A DNA stretch of 64,000 bases from Halobacteriales archaeon YIM A00010. GTDB lineage: Archaea; Halobacteriota; Halobacteria; Halobacteriales; Haloarculaceae. The notes beneath the pieces were generated by a model. The model was not told the DNA's origin. It did no database searches and saw only the letters and a program-made list of their open reading frames with translations. The position numbers were made by a program, and so were the translations under genes. Below, piece after piece: positions 40,872 to 50,042 of this stretch. Numbering within the stretch: the first letter of the stretch is position 1; each line of letters opens with the position of its first letter. Location: NCBI GenBank assembly GCA_025041175.1, contig JAKCFJ010000001.1, forward strand, positions 2,063,526 through 2,127,525, in the 5' to 3' direction.

Positions 40872-41807
40872 TTACCGAAAAGCTGGTAATACATCATCAC
40901 AGAACCGACGAATTTGGGTGATCTCTTGCTCAGACGTCGAAACCGGACTTTTGATAGTGAAAAATGTCGCCCCTGAATCAATGTACGACTCTATCGCTTC
41001 GATGATCTCGTTTGGTGAGCCGACAATCACGCCGGGCGTAGGACGATCAATCTCGTTTGGTGAGCCGATGAAGATTTCCTGGGTCGCGGCAATCTGCAGC
41101 GATGCCGTTCGGTTATAATCCGTCCATGCTTGCTGGAGTCGATCGCGTCCATCACGTAGTGCCTCAGGATTGGTAAACGGTGAGCTTATCCACCCGTCAC
41201 CGTACTCAGCGATTCGACGGAACGTGGCACCGGAGTTTCCTCCGATCCAAACACGTGGTCCATCATTGCGGTCTGGAATCGGATAGAAACCAGAAGTATT
41301 GAATTGATGATATTGGCCATCGAACGATAGTTCCCCCTGTTCCATGACTTCATGAAATAATTCTAGAAACTCGTCAGTACGAGGGCCGCGCTCTTCGAAC
41401 GGAATGTCGAGTACCTCAAGTTCGGATTTCATCCCTCCCGGGGCAACCCCAAACTCCATCCGCCCGTCGGATATTGCCTCGAGGGTGAGTACTTGCTTTG
41501 TCAGATGGACCGGATGTCGAGCAGGGGCAATGCAGATATTTGTTCCGAGATGAATATCAGTCGTTTGCCCCGCTAAATACGAGAGAGTTTGAAATACCTC
41601 ATATAATTCAGTAGTTATTTCGGCCCACGTCGGGTTGTAGTCGTCCCTATCGAACCCAGCTTCTGGAACGATGATATGCTCACCTAACCAGAGTGCATCA
41701 AAGGATCCGTCGATCTCTGAAGCGATACGTCTCCACGCCGATGGGGTTGCGCGAGTATTGCCAAACGCGAGCGAGTATCCGAGTTCGATGGTGTCATCGA
41801 TGGACAT
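40872..41807 (-). CDS. LLM-class F420-dependent oxidoreductase
   Basis: The 311-residue TIM-barrel protein has family marks: ALWLGEHIIVP near 39, GTNICIAPARHPVHLTKQV near 88, ISDGRMEFGVAPGG near 111 and VWIGGNSGATFRRIAEYGDGW near 185. It resembles the TIGR03619 subfamily of deazaflavin (F420)-dependent oxidoreductases. The substrate is unknown. The gene diverges from an MDR reductase gene with 178 bp between starts, in which a TetR-like motif lies, so the two are probably co-regulated. Confidence 0.88.
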   Translation of the reverse strand: MSIDDTIELGYSLAFGNTRATPSAWRRIASEIDGSFDALWLGEHIIVPEAGFDRDDYNPTWAEITTELYEVFQTLSYLAGQTTDIHLGTNICIAPARHPVHLTKQVLTLEAISDGRMEFGVAPGGMKSELEVLDIPFEERGPRTDEFLELFHEVMEQGELSFDGQYHQFNTSGFYPIPDRNDGPRVWIGGNSGATFRRIAEYGDGWISSPFTNPEALRDGRDRLQQAWTDYNRTASLQIAATQEIFIGSPNEIDRPTPGVIVGSPNEIIEAIESYIDSGATFFTIKSPVSTSEQEITQIRRFCDDVLPAFR

Positions 41808-41855
41808 CGGTAGTACCGGATTGACGATGCGGAAGTATAACAGTTCCCCAAATAC

Positions 41856-41882
41856 TTATATAGTAAGTAAGTGTTTATTTAT
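41856..41882. promoter_or_regulatory. Candidate TetR operator in a divergent promoter
   Basis: TACTTATATAGTAAGTAAGT contains an inverted ACTTA/TAAGT pair and is followed by GTTTATTTAT. It resembles the motif in front of the TetR gene at 40082. It lies between the LLM gene (minus) and the MDR gene (plus). Confidence 0.4.
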
Positions 41883-41985
41883 CAGAAGAGCGTACCAACA
41901 TGCACGATAAAAATATGACCGGTCGATGCCATCGAACATCGTCTCCTCGGAGAGATCCCATGATCCTCATCAGAGAGCTGATTCC

Positions 41986-42918
41986 ATGAAGGCCGTCCGT
42001 ATGCACGAGTTCGGCGACCCACAAGTCCTCACGTATGAGGATGCTCCACGGCCCGAGCCAATGGACGAAGAACTGTTAGTACGCGTCCATGCTGCTGGAG
42101 TGAATCCACTGGATAGGAAGATTCGGCAGGGAGGTCCTCTACCGATGATTCCGGATGAGCCGTTTCCACTCATTCTTGGAACAGACGTCTCTGGGGTTGT
42201 CGAAACCGTTGGGGAGGCTATCACAGACTTTGCCCCCGGCGATGCCGTCTTTGGGTGGAGCGGATTCCCTTCATCGGGATCTTATGCCGAGTACACAGCG
42301 ACGGCTGCCGCACAACTCGCTCCGAAGCCAACGTCTCTGACTCACATTGAAGCTGCTGGAGTCCCAGGAGTAGCGAGGACTGCGTGGCAGGCGCTCTTCG
42401 AGGCAGCAGAACTCACAGACGGCCAGCGTGTGTTGATTCATGGCGCCGCAGGCGGCGTCGGGCATATGGCCGTCCAACTAGCGAAGTGGACAGATGCATA
42501 CGTTATCGGCACAGCATCCGGGTATAACGAGGGATTTCTCCGGTATCTCGGCGTCGATGAGTTCGTAAATTACCGAACACAACGCTTTGAATCGGTGGGA
42601 ACGGATATCGATGTCGTGCTGGATACGGTCGGCGGTGAAACCCAAGACCGGTCCTTCGAAGTCTTGAAAGAAAACGGGATACTTGTATCCACGATACATG
42701 AGCCGTCAGAAGAACGAACAGCCGACGCTGGTGTCAGAGGACAGATGGTGCCCCCCCGAGATCCATCGCTCCTTAGCGACATCGCCGAGCTGATTGACGC
42801 TGGAGACGTGCGACCGACCATCAGCACTCAGCGACCACTCGTGGAGGCATCTGAAGCCCACCGTGAAAATGAGGGATCTCATGCCCGTGGGAAGGCCGTT
42901 CTCCGTGTGCTGAGTTAA
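41986..42918 (+). CDS. MDR-type NADP-dependent quinone oxidoreductase-like protein
   Basis: The 310-residue protein is a zinc-free medium-chain dehydrogenase. The GroES-like part has AAGVNPLDRKIRQG, and the cofactor site is HGAAGGVGHMAVQLAK near residue 150. It lacks the catalytic zinc Cys, as in quinone oxidoreductases. These enzymes reduce quinones or enones with NADPH, which fits the nearby Mhq-like operon. ATG 41986 starts the usual MKAV. The C-terminus, SHARGKAVLRV, is the normal family end. Confidence 0.9.
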   Translation: MKAVRMHEFGDPQVLTYEDAPRPEPMDEELLVRVHAAGVNPLDRKIRQGGPLPMIPDEPFPLILGTDVSGVVETVGEAITDFAPGDAVFGWSGFPSSGSYAEYTATAAAQLAPKPTSLTHIEAAGVPGVARTAWQALFEAAELTDGQRVLIHGAAGGVGHMAVQLAKWTDAYVIGTASGYNEGFLRYLGVDEFVNYRTQRFESVGTDIDVVLDTVGGETQDRSFEVLKENGILVSTIHEPSEERTADAGVRGQMVPPRDPSLLSDIAELIDAGDVRPTISTQRPLVEASEAHRENEGSHARGKAVLRVLS

Positions 42919-43168
42919 TCAATATCCTCACGTACAAGGAATCGATTGACCCGCACATTGACCAACCGAATGGGGAATTACCGATATTATTGAATATACC
43001 GAAGTATTCATGTAGTTTGTGAATGTTTACTAACTCAGGACCCAATCAACCTGGTCGCGAAAATAGATTTGCCGGGCAAAACGGGCTCCGGGTGAGTGAG
43101 GTCGTACTGACATATCCCCTAGAATCGAGATCGATGCAAATCAGAAAATAAACAAATAAGGTAAAAAT

Positions 43169-43630
43169 ATGACATCCAAGGATACGCACCAGCACGGATC
43201 AGAAACTGAACAAGTAATCGAAACAGTTGCGTCCTGGTCGGAAATCACGATCAAAGAGGGACGATTCAATGCAACGGCCTTTCAGATAGGAAACAGAGAA
43301 ATCGGTCACGTTCACCTAGGGGGAACGGTTGACATCAGTTATCCGCCATCTCTCCGCGACCAATTGATTGCGGACGGTCGGACTGAGGAACACCACTTTG
43401 CATCGAATTCACCGACCGGGACGACTTTTTACATCAAATCTGAGGACGACATCGATAACGCCGTCTGGCTGTTCCGGCTGTCGTATCTGCACTGTGTATG
43501 GAGTCTTCAAAAGCGCGAAGAAACGAACTCGAACCTGGCCAACATCGCTGTTGAAGAGGAACTGGATAAGCTCGACCCAAGCGACGCGCTCCGCAGTGTT
43601 TTCGAAACCACAGCAGTATCCTCACCATGA
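43169..43630 (+). CDS. DUF5519 (luciferase-domain-like) protein
   Basis: The 153-residue protein has the pattern of DUF5519: SWSEITIKEGRFNATAFQIG near 23, REIGHVHLGG near 43, and the closing DDIDNAVWLFRLSY near 95. Members are small soluble proteins sometimes labelled luciferase domain, without proven reaction. The gene lies between the oxidoreductase cluster and an IS transposase. GC content is under 50%, so it probably belongs to the accessory region. Confidence 0.75.
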   Translation: MTSKDTHQHGSETEQVIETVASWSEITIKEGRFNATAFQIGNREIGHVHLGGTVDISYPPSLRDQLIADGRTEEHHFASNSPTGTTFYIKSEDDIDNAVWLFRLSYLHCVWSLQKREETNSNLANIAVEEELDKLDPSDALRSVFETTAVSSP

Positions 43631-43711
43631 CGACGCGCACGCACATTGATTGGTGAAATACTGCGACCAGCGCATGGCAGCACTAGATGTTGTCAGCCAG
43701 ACCATCAATAA

Positions 43712-45655
43712 ATGGAGTCTCAGTCAACAACAGGAGATTCGGAATCAGTCTTCGACCTTCGATGGGAGTCGTCGTACGACTTCAACAATTATTCTGCTGA
43801 CGACAGGCATGACGACCGCTTCCGATTTTCGCTCCACTATGTTGGGTCAGCAAGTGACGATCCGACCGTCGCAGCGGTGATCGGGAGTCTCTCCGTTGAT
43901 CCGGCTCTTCCCGACGCACGCGCCACGTGGCACCGCAACTATACGCCGCTCGCTCCGTGGATCAGAGCGCACATCCTCAAGCAGGCGATGGGCTGGAACG
44001 GCGAGACACACCTCGCCGACTACTTCGAGGAGCATCCGGAGTTGACGGTGGAATACGGGTTCAACAACGATGATCTGGTAGCGGAGCCGAAGCGAATGCG
44101 TCCGACACCGCCGACACAATCCCGACTCTGGGAGATGTGGCACGAGGAGTTCAGCGATGACCTCCAAGCTATCTGTTGTGAGGTAGCGTCCGAGCTTGTC
44201 ACCCTATTGCGTGAAGAGGGCATCCCCACCCCTGATGATGTTTTTCAGCCCAGCGACAAGCAAGACATCTCGGAGCAATCAGTAACACGCCTCATCGCCG
44301 ATACGACCAAGGACGTCTGGCAGCACGCCAAGCCGTTTGTCACCGAGGAGTTCTTCTTGAAACGCGGCGACAACGCTCAGATTCACGAAAACGCGTTCTG
44401 GGAGCAACACGCGTTCATGGGCGTCCGCAAGAACATGTTCGCAGAAAGCGGGGCAGACAGTTTCTACGTCGATTCGACCCGTGAGAGAACGCCATCTGGG
44501 TCGACGCACCGCTGGCAAATTCGCAAGCTCACGGTCAACGAAATGCGCCGACAGCATCGTCGCACCACGAAGCGGCTCATCGAACGGGCACGACGCGACG
44601 GTGAACTCGTTGGCAAGCTATGGGCCGCGATCGATGTGACGAAGGGTGTACCGTTTACCGGCGAGATGGACACCGACACGAAGGGCAACGTTGTCGAGCC
44701 GTACATTCTCGGCCATCGGGACGGCAACTACTACTATCAGTGGGCAAGCATCCAGATCGTCGGCCACGATATCCCGCTCGTACTGGACGCACTGCCGAAA
44801 GAACGCGGGATGACGAAAGACGAGATCGTGGATGAATTACTGGGTCATGCGACTGAGATGGTCGACGACATCAGCCTCGTGCTGATGGACCGAGAGTTCG
44901 ATAGCGATCCGGTCAAAGATATCTGCGAGGAGTATGGGGTATATTCCCTGAATCCAAAGCGGAAATTCGCCGCCCAGAACGACACTATCGCCGAGATGAA
45001 ACAGAACGGTGAAATGATCCGTATCGTCGAACAGTCACCCGAGGACCAATCGAACCGAACGCATCTCTTCCTGCCCTCAACAACGGAGATGCCGGACGAA
45101 GAGACAGCAGCCGAGACGGAGAGGGACCCCGATCGCAACGAGCGGCCGAACTACCGACAGGAGATGTGCGAGGAGTTGGGAATCGATGAGGCGGAGCTTG
45201 GCGAGGAAATCTCTCCGCTGGCCCGCTTACTCAGCGACCTCCGTGGCGAAGATGAGGATCTGGAGACAACAGACGCCGACGGTGACGGCACGGGGTTCGT
45301 GGTGTTCCAGACCAACCATCCGTTCGTCTCAGCGTGTGATGAGAGCGGCGAGCCATACGACGACCGCGAACGCATACACATGGTTGCACGCCTGATTCGG
45401 TGGTACCGCCATCGATGGGGCATCGAGAACGGCTACAAGAAAATCAAGACGTTCATGGTCCGGACGACCTCGACCTGTCCGCGCTACCGCTTTTTCAACT
45501 TCATGTTCGCGTGTATCCTGTACAATACGTGGAGGCTGGTCGACCTGCTCGTCAAACTCGCGCTGACGGAGCACCCTGATTACTCGCCCCGCGTTGATGC
45601 CAACCAATTCGTGACGATAGCAAAGCAGTACTACGGTCTCGATCCACCAGACTAA
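43712..45655 (+). CDS. IS4-like DDE transposase (complete, 647 residues)
   Basis: The protein has a DDE nuclease core with Asp in AAIDVTKGVPF near residue 305, Asp in VLMDREFDS near 390, and the YREK-type signature RWYRHRWGIENGYKKIK near 563-580 that gives the catalytic Glu. A helical DNA-binding region precedes it. An acidic insertion (about 455-540) lies between the last two motifs. It is full-length and may be active. I could not identify terminal inverted repeats in the flanking sequence by eye; the 273 bp downstream have no gene. A fragment of a relative lies at 50041. Confidence 0.9.
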   Translation: MESQSTTGDSESVFDLRWESSYDFNNYSADDRHDDRFRFSLHYVGSASDDPTVAAVIGSLSVDPALPDARATWHRNYTPLAPWIRAHILKQAMGWNGETHLADYFEEHPELTVEYGFNNDDLVAEPKRMRPTPPTQSRLWEMWHEEFSDDLQAICCEVASELVTLLREEGIPTPDDVFQPSDKQDISEQSVTRLIADTTKDVWQHAKPFVTEEFFLKRGDNAQIHENAFWEQHAFMGVRKNMFAESGADSFYVDSTRERTPSGSTHRWQIRKLTVNEMRRQHRRTTKRLIERARRDGELVGKLWAAIDVTKGVPFTGEMDTDTKGNVVEPYILGHRDGNYYYQWASIQIVGHDIPLVLDALPKERGMTKDEIVDELLGHATEMVDDISLVLMDREFDSDPVKDICEEYGVYSLNPKRKFAAQNDTIAEMKQNGEMIRIVEQSPEDQSNRTHLFLPSTTEMPDEETAAETERDPDRNERPNYRQEMCEELGIDEAELGEEISPLARLLSDLRGEDEDLETTDADGDGTGFVVFQTNHPFVSACDESGEPYDDRERIHMVARLIRWYRHRWGIENGYKKIKTFMVRTTSTCPRYRFFNFMFACILYNTWRLVDLLVKLALTEHPDYSPRVDANQFVTIAKQYYGLDPPD

Positions 45656-45934
45656 CGCTGAAGTCTCTTCGGGAGCACGCCCTGTGAGCGACGGCTCTCT
45701 CTGCGATGGATTATTCCACCTCACTTGCCACTGTCTTCAATACATTCAGAACAGTGGGTATGTAGAATCACCCTGAAATCGCCCTGACGAACTCACAATC
45801 AGGCCGAAAACAGCTAGTTCCAAGCGATTATTCGACCATCTCGTTGTCTCTTGATCCTGACGGTTATCTATATCGATATATGATTCATTCACCTAACGCG
45901 GGGAGTTTTTAGGCGATGGAGCGATAGCGTGGAC

Positions 45935-46840
45935 ATGGTACGGAACGTCGCCGGAGAGATACGGGAGTTGGAGTCTGCGGATTTTTATCTGCTCTCGGGC
46001 GTCGAGCACGGGATGCGGTTCAGCGAGTGGGTCGACCGGGAGACGCTCACGGAGTACGCCCGCCTCGACAGCGAGGAGGTCGATCACCGCTTGGATCGCT
46101 GTGAGCGCCGTGGATTCATCGAGCGCAAGACGATACAGTACCAGGGCTTTCGTCTCACGTTCGAAGGGTACGATGCGCTCGCGCTCCACACGTTGGTCGA
46201 GCGGGGCACCCTCGAAGGGTTTGGTGCGCCCCTCGGCGTCGGCAAGGAAAGCGACGTGTACGAGGTCGAGTCCTACAAACCGCTCGCGTTGAAGTTCCAC
46301 CGGGAGGGGTACACGAACTTCCGGGAGGTCCAGCGCGAGCGCGAATACACCGCCGACCGCAACCACCTGTCGTGGCTGTACACGGCCCGGAAAGCCGCCG
46401 AGCGCGAGTACGACGCGCTCGAAACGGTGTATCCGACGGTAAGCGTTCCGAGACCGATCGAACACAACCGCCACGCCATTGTGATGGAGAAATTAGAGGG
46501 CGTGGAGCTTTCGCAGGCCGCACTGCCGGACGAGCAGGCGGTCGGGGTGCTCGATCTCATTCTCTCGGAGTTGGCGGATGCCCACGCAGAGGGGTACGTT
46601 CACGCCGACATGAGCGAGTACAACGTAGCTGTGAGCGAACAGGGGGTGATGCTGTTCGACTGGCCACAAGCGGTTGCGACCGACCACGAGAACGCAGACG
46701 AGTTTCTCGAACGGGACGTGGAGAACCTCCTGGGGTATTTCCGGCGCAAACACCCCGGACGGATCGGGGAGCCGGACGTTCCGTCCGTTGCCGCGAGCCT
46801 TCGGGACCAGACGTTCGAATCGGTGGCCGACCACAAGTGA
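45935..46840 (+). CDS. rio2: RIO2-type atypical protein kinase
   Basis: The 301-residue protein has the RIO2 winged helix at the N-terminus (FSEWVDRETLTEYARLDSEE) and the kinase fold with GVGKESDVYEVES near residue 101, Lys in ALKFHREG, the catalytic HADMSEYNV near 225 and the metal motif FDWPQAV near 244. It acts in small-subunit ribosome maturation. The ATG at 45935 (MVRNVAGEI) is the family start; a GTG six bases earlier is possible. It converges on glmM. Confidence 0.95.
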   Translation: MVRNVAGEIRELESADFYLLSGVEHGMRFSEWVDRETLTEYARLDSEEVDHRLDRCERRGFIERKTIQYQGFRLTFEGYDALALHTLVERGTLEGFGAPLGVGKESDVYEVESYKPLALKFHREGYTNFREVQREREYTADRNHLSWLYTARKAAEREYDALETVYPTVSVPRPIEHNRHAIVMEKLEGVELSQAALPDEQAVGVLDLILSELADAHAEGYVHADMSEYNVAVSEQGVMLFDWPQAVATDHENADEFLERDVENLLGYFRRKHPGRIGEPDVPSVAASLRDQTFESVADHK

Positions 46841-46846
46841 ACCGTC

Positions 46847-48211
46847 TCACACGGTTTCGAGGAGCGCGCCGCGAATCCACGCGACGAGCTCCTCGGCCCG
46901 TTCGTGGTCCTCTGCTTCGGCGTAGATCCTGATGAGCGGCTCGGTGCCGCTGGGTCGGACCAGCACCCACGAGCTGTCGTAATCGAGGCGGTATCCGTCG
47001 GTCGTATCGAGAGGGATGTCGGCGTTTCTGGCGGTTTCTTCGACCGCGCCGAGCAGCCGCTCGCGTTCGACCTCCGTGTCGTAGCTGATGTTGCGCCGGA
47101 CGTTGTCGTAGCCTGCGTGCTCGGCAACGATTTCGCTCGCTGTCCGGTCCGTCAGCAGCTCACAGAACCGAGCAGCGGTGTAGGCACCATCGCGTGAGAG
47201 CCGGTACTCGGGGAACAACACCCCACCGTTGCCCTCGCCAGCGATGGGTACCGACTCGCCCTCCGCGGTCAGCTGCTGGATGCGCGTGACGATGTTCGTG
47301 CTCCCGATGGGGGTTCGTTCGAGCGTCGCGCCCTGTTCCTCGACCACGTCGACGAGCCGTTGTGAGACGTTTACCGCCGAAACCGTCGTGTCCCCCGGCT
47401 CCAGCTCCGCGGCCGCCAGCGCGGCAAACGCCGCGTCGCCCTCGATGTGGGTGCCCTGCTCGTCCACGAAGATCGCGCGGTCGGCGTCGCCGTCGTGGGC
47501 GATCCCGAAATCGGCGTCCGTGGTTCGTACGAGCCGTCTGAGACCGGCGAGATTCGACTCGATCGGCTCGGGATTCCGTCCCGGAAAGTGGCCGTCCGGC
47601 TGGGCGTTCACCGTCACGACCGAGCAGCCAAGCTCCCGGAAGAGCCGTGGACTCGTGAGCGCGCCCGCCCCGTGGCCGGGATCGAGCGCGATCGTCAACC
47701 CCGCGTCGGCGATGCGCTCCCGGTCGACCGACTCGAGCACTGCCTCAACGTAGTTCCGAGACGCGTCCGCCGTGGGGTGGCGATCACCGGTTCGGTTCCA
47801 ACGAACGGTGTCGAACCGCTCGGTGAGAAGTCGGTCCTCGACCTGTTCGAGCGTTTCGCGCACCAGCTCGATCCCGTCGGCACCGATGAGCTTCACCCCG
47901 TTGTACTCCGGCGGGTTGTGGCTCGCCGTCACCATCACGGCGGGAACCCCTTCGCGCTCGGCGTAGGCCTGGACCGCCGGCGTCGGAAGCACCCCGAGTT
48001 CATCGACCGCACAGCCGACGCTCGCCAGCCCGCTGGCTGCGCTGTCGACCAACATCTCACCAGTCGCCCGCGTATCGCGCCCGAGCGCGACGCGGTCGTT
48101 CCCCATTGCCGTGAACACCGACCCGGCAGCCATCGCCACGCGGCTGACAAACGCCGGTGTCAGGTCCTCGTTGACCACCCCCCGAACGCCGCTCGAACCG
48201 AACACCTTCAT
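46847..48211 (-). CDS. glmM: Phosphoglucosamine/phosphohexose mutase
   Basis: The 454-residue enzyme has the phosphoserine loop TASHNPPEYNG near residue 95, the metal loop DGDADRAIF near 239, the sugar-binding GEGNGG near 322, and the phosphate-binding RPSGTEPLIRIYAEA near 416. It interconverts 1- and 6-phosphates of glucosamine or hexoses for cell-surface glycan synthesis. GlmM and related phosphomannomutases are hard to tell apart by eye. The start is the ATG at 48211. The downstream neighbour rio2 is convergent. Confidence 0.92.
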   Translation of the reverse strand: MKVFGSSGVRGVVNEDLTPAFVSRVAMAAGSVFTAMGNDRVALGRDTRATGEMLVDSAASGLASVGCAVDELGVLPTPAVQAYAEREGVPAVMVTASHNPPEYNGVKLIGADGIELVRETLEQVEDRLLTERFDTVRWNRTGDRHPTADASRNYVEAVLESVDRERIADAGLTIALDPGHGAGALTSPRLFRELGCSVVTVNAQPDGHFPGRNPEPIESNLAGLRRLVRTTDADFGIAHDGDADRAIFVDEQGTHIEGDAAFAALAAAELEPGDTTVSAVNVSQRLVDVVEEQGATLERTPIGSTNIVTRIQQLTAEGESVPIAGEGNGGVLFPEYRLSRDGAYTAARFCELLTDRTASEIVAEHAGYDNVRRNISYDTEVERERLLGAVEETARNADIPLDTTDGYRLDYDSSWVLVRPSGTEPLIRIYAEAEDHERAEELVAWIRGALLETV

Positions 48212-48293
48212 CAACTACCCCTTCTCGGGCAGCACCAAAAACAGTCGTGAACCGGTTGTACACCGTATGCTACTATATGGATTGTTCGAGGTT

Positions 48294-48324
48294 GTAGACC
48301 CGCAACTTCGGAGTATGGATTTCT
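48294..48324. repeat. 31-bp direct repeat, left copy
   Basis: This stretch, containing AGACCCGCAACTTCGGAG, recurs at 49882-49912 in the same orientation with one mismatch. The two copies bracket a 1.56-kb AT-rich segment carrying small genes. Between here and 48626 I see only repeats: this one and the degenerate MITE at 48419. Confidence 0.75.
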
Positions 48325-48418
48325 GTAAATGGTTTTTACTCATATCTGTCGGAGTGTGATTTGCAAATTCTTTCCACGAGACAGCGTCTATTGGTATGCT
48401 AGTCGATTTCAGATGCTA

Positions 48419-48530
48419 CTGAGGTCGGCTAGATACGATTTCTAACGCACAGTCTCACTCGAAAGCTAGCTCGTTAGTCCACAGTTCGCAGGTGGCTGTG
48501 CATGACGAAGTTTATATATCCATTTTCAAA
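48419..48530. repeat. Degenerate copy of MITE family 2
   Basis: The left end, CTGAGGTCGGCTAGAT, and the inner pair AACGCACAG / CTGTGCATGA match family 2 elements at 49935, 53554 and 56706, but the outer right end is lost. I regard it as a decayed copy. Confidence 0.45.
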
Positions 48531-48625
48531 TAGAAATATTATAACAAATATCTCTAAGATTGTATTTGGTACTATTAATTGTAACTAGATGATGGGAGGG
48601 CAATAGATATGAGCAATCACTATCC

Positions 48626-48934
48626 ATGACTGGTGATCAACTTGCTCAAATCCGACGGCGATTCGATGAAGAACTCGTTGAGAACGTCGGAGACAGCGAA
48701 CCCGAACCAATTCCGACCGACCGGCAAGACGAGATGGAAACCGAACGGAACATGATCGACCTCCGCTCGGTGACGATCTCGGCGCTGACGATCCCGACCA
48801 AGACACGTAACTCTCTACCGTTGATTCGTATGGACTACTATCCCCAAGGCAGCTTGATCCGGCTGTTCCAAATATCAGCGAAATTGAGGGAAAGTGGGGA
48901 CTCCCGTGGCTACACCGCAGGTAAGACTGATTAG
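48626..48934 (+). CDS. Hypothetical protein in bracketed accessory segment
   Basis: The 102-codon frame has an acidic N-terminal half (QIRRRFDEELVENVGDSE) that looks like halophilic coding sequence, while the C-terminal part after about residue 55 is less convincing. I do not recognise it. It is followed convergently by a small membrane protein gene. It could be a remnant of a longer gene, since the start lies in AT-rich debris. Confidence 0.4.
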   Translation: MTGDQLAQIRRRFDEELVENVGDSEPEPIPTDRQDEMETERNMIDLRSVTISALTIPTKTRNSLPLIRMDYYPQGSLIRLFQISAKLRESGDSRGYTAGKTD

Positions 48935-48947
48935 AGTACACGTGAAC

Positions 48948-49250
48948 TCAGTTCATGTCAGCCAAATAGAATGAATAAATGAGTGCGATCAGAGAGCCGA
49001 GCAGGGCGAGTCCCACTATGTTTGTAAGAACCTCTCCAGCACACTGCTCAAAGAGAGCGTGCTGCCATATTCCAGTCAGTATTATTGATAGTGCGATGAA
49101 AAGATATACCCATTTTTTTGAATCCATGAATTCAGATTCCCAATGATATACAATTGCTATGAGAAGACACAGACCAATGACTATCGAAGCTGTAGACCCT
49201 ATGTCTATTTGTGTAATAATAGTCACCACGTTACACTGGCTTTCTTCCAT
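48948..49250 (-). CDS. Small three-helix membrane protein
   Basis: The 100-residue protein has membrane segments near residues 17-36, 46-62 and 74-94 and short loops, with a few Lys and Trp at the interfaces. No family is recognised. It is the third of three small genes on the minus strand. The ATG at 49250 precedes the first helix; the upstream in-frame codons overlap the middle gene and are not conserved-looking. The layout recalls peptide-immunity units, which is speculative. Confidence 0.55.
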   Translation of the reverse strand: MEESQCNVVTIITQIDIGSTASIVIGLCLLIAIVYHWESEFMDSKKWVYLFIALSIILTGIWQHALFEQCAGEVLTNIVGLALLGSLIALIYSFYLADMN

Positions 49251-49282
49251 AAGTGCTTTCCGAAGCAATATCTGTATCACTG

Positions 49283-49426
49283 CTACAGACCTAAGTCTCC
49301 TAAATTCATATCCAATGCTTCGACTGTGGGTGTTATCGCATCTACAATACTTGTAGTAGCATCCCTGTCTGCTTCCGGTACGTTCTCGTATGCAGCTTGG
49401 ACTTCTTCTATCGGGATGTCCTCCAT
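49283..49426 (-). CDS. 47-residue acidic peptide gene
   Basis: The frame encodes MEDIPIEEVQAAYENVPEAD and a second half with IVDAITPTVEALDMNLGDLG. It is acidic and probably helical. It lies 9 bp downstream of the stop of the first gene and 33 bp upstream of the membrane protein gene, so an operon is likely. It has no recognised family and is short enough to be doubtful. Confidence 0.45.
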   Translation of the reverse strand: MEDIPIEEVQAAYENVPEADRDATTSIVDAITPTVEALDMNLGDLGL

Positions 49427-49434
49427 AGTTGTAT

Positions 49435-49929
49435 CTAAAGTCGTACAAACCGAACGACTAGTACCGAGTTTAGGCCCTGGATAACCTCCGAGGGATGGAT
49501 AGTGGCGGATACCTCTCTTGTTCCCGAGGCAACAGATACATACGGTGTTCCACCCATTGTCAGGATAGGAACGTCTACTTCTATCCCTGTGTCGATGTAA
49601 AGATGAACGCCGGATACACACGTTCTGTTTGAGAGGTCCTCCACCACATCGTTAACTGTACACCCAGCCACTGGGATCCCTGTTACTGCCCCTACGACCA
49701 CTAATCCCGTTTGCCCGAGGGCTCCGACCGCTATATAACCAGCGTGGGTTGCTAGTGAGCCTGAAGCGGCAACACCAGCGATTATTGTGTTCACATCATT
49801 TACTGTGGTTTCGTCACCAGCAATGACTTGATCGAAAATCCCATCGCAAATATTCTCAACGGTATACTCTCCGACAAAGGAGTAGACCCGCAACTTCGGA
49901 GCATGGATTTCTACAAACCACCATTTCAC
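49435..49929 (-). CDS. Gly-rich hydrophobic hypothetical protein, N-terminus formed by repeat
   Basis: The 164-residue frame has a Gly/Ala/Val-rich hydrophobic stretch (about 50-85; GALGQTGLVVVGAVTGIPVA) and three Cys. Its first 16 codons lie in the right copy of the 31-bp repeat and flanking debris, so the original N-terminus appears replaced. I do not recognise a family. The composition would suit a secreted or membrane-active protein. It is the first gene of a small operon. Confidence 0.45.
   Translation of the reverse strand: MKWWFVEIHAPKLRVYSFVGEYTVENICDGIFDQVIAGDETTVNDVNTIIAGVAASGSLATHAGYIAVGALGQTGLVVVGAVTGIPVAGCTVNDVVEDLSNRTCVSGVHLYIDTGIEVDVPILTMGGTPYVSVASGTREVSATIHPSEVIQGLNSVLVVRFVRL
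49882..49912. repeat. 31-bp direct repeat, right copy
   Basis: It matches 48294-48324 with one mismatch and the same orientation. It lies within the first codons of the hydrophobic hypothetical gene and is followed at 49935 by a MITE, just as the left copy is followed by a degenerate MITE at 48419. Confidence 0.75.
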
Positions 49930-49934
49930 TGCTT

Positions 49935-50042
49935 CTGATGCCGGCTAGGTGGATTATCATACACAAATATCTACGAAATTTAAACTAGTGAGGTTGGTTT
50001 CACCGTCTGTCGTGCATGAGAGATTCATCTACCTGGCTTCAG
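49935..50042. mobile_element. MITE family 2, copy 1
   Basis: The 108-bp element starts CTGATGCCGGCTAGGTGGAT and ends with the inverse CATCTACCTGGCTTCAG-like sequence; further in, TCATACAC pairs with GTGCATGA. The imperfect inverted repeats span about 33 bp at each end. It abuts the transposase fragment at 50041, interrupting it. Confidence 0.75.
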
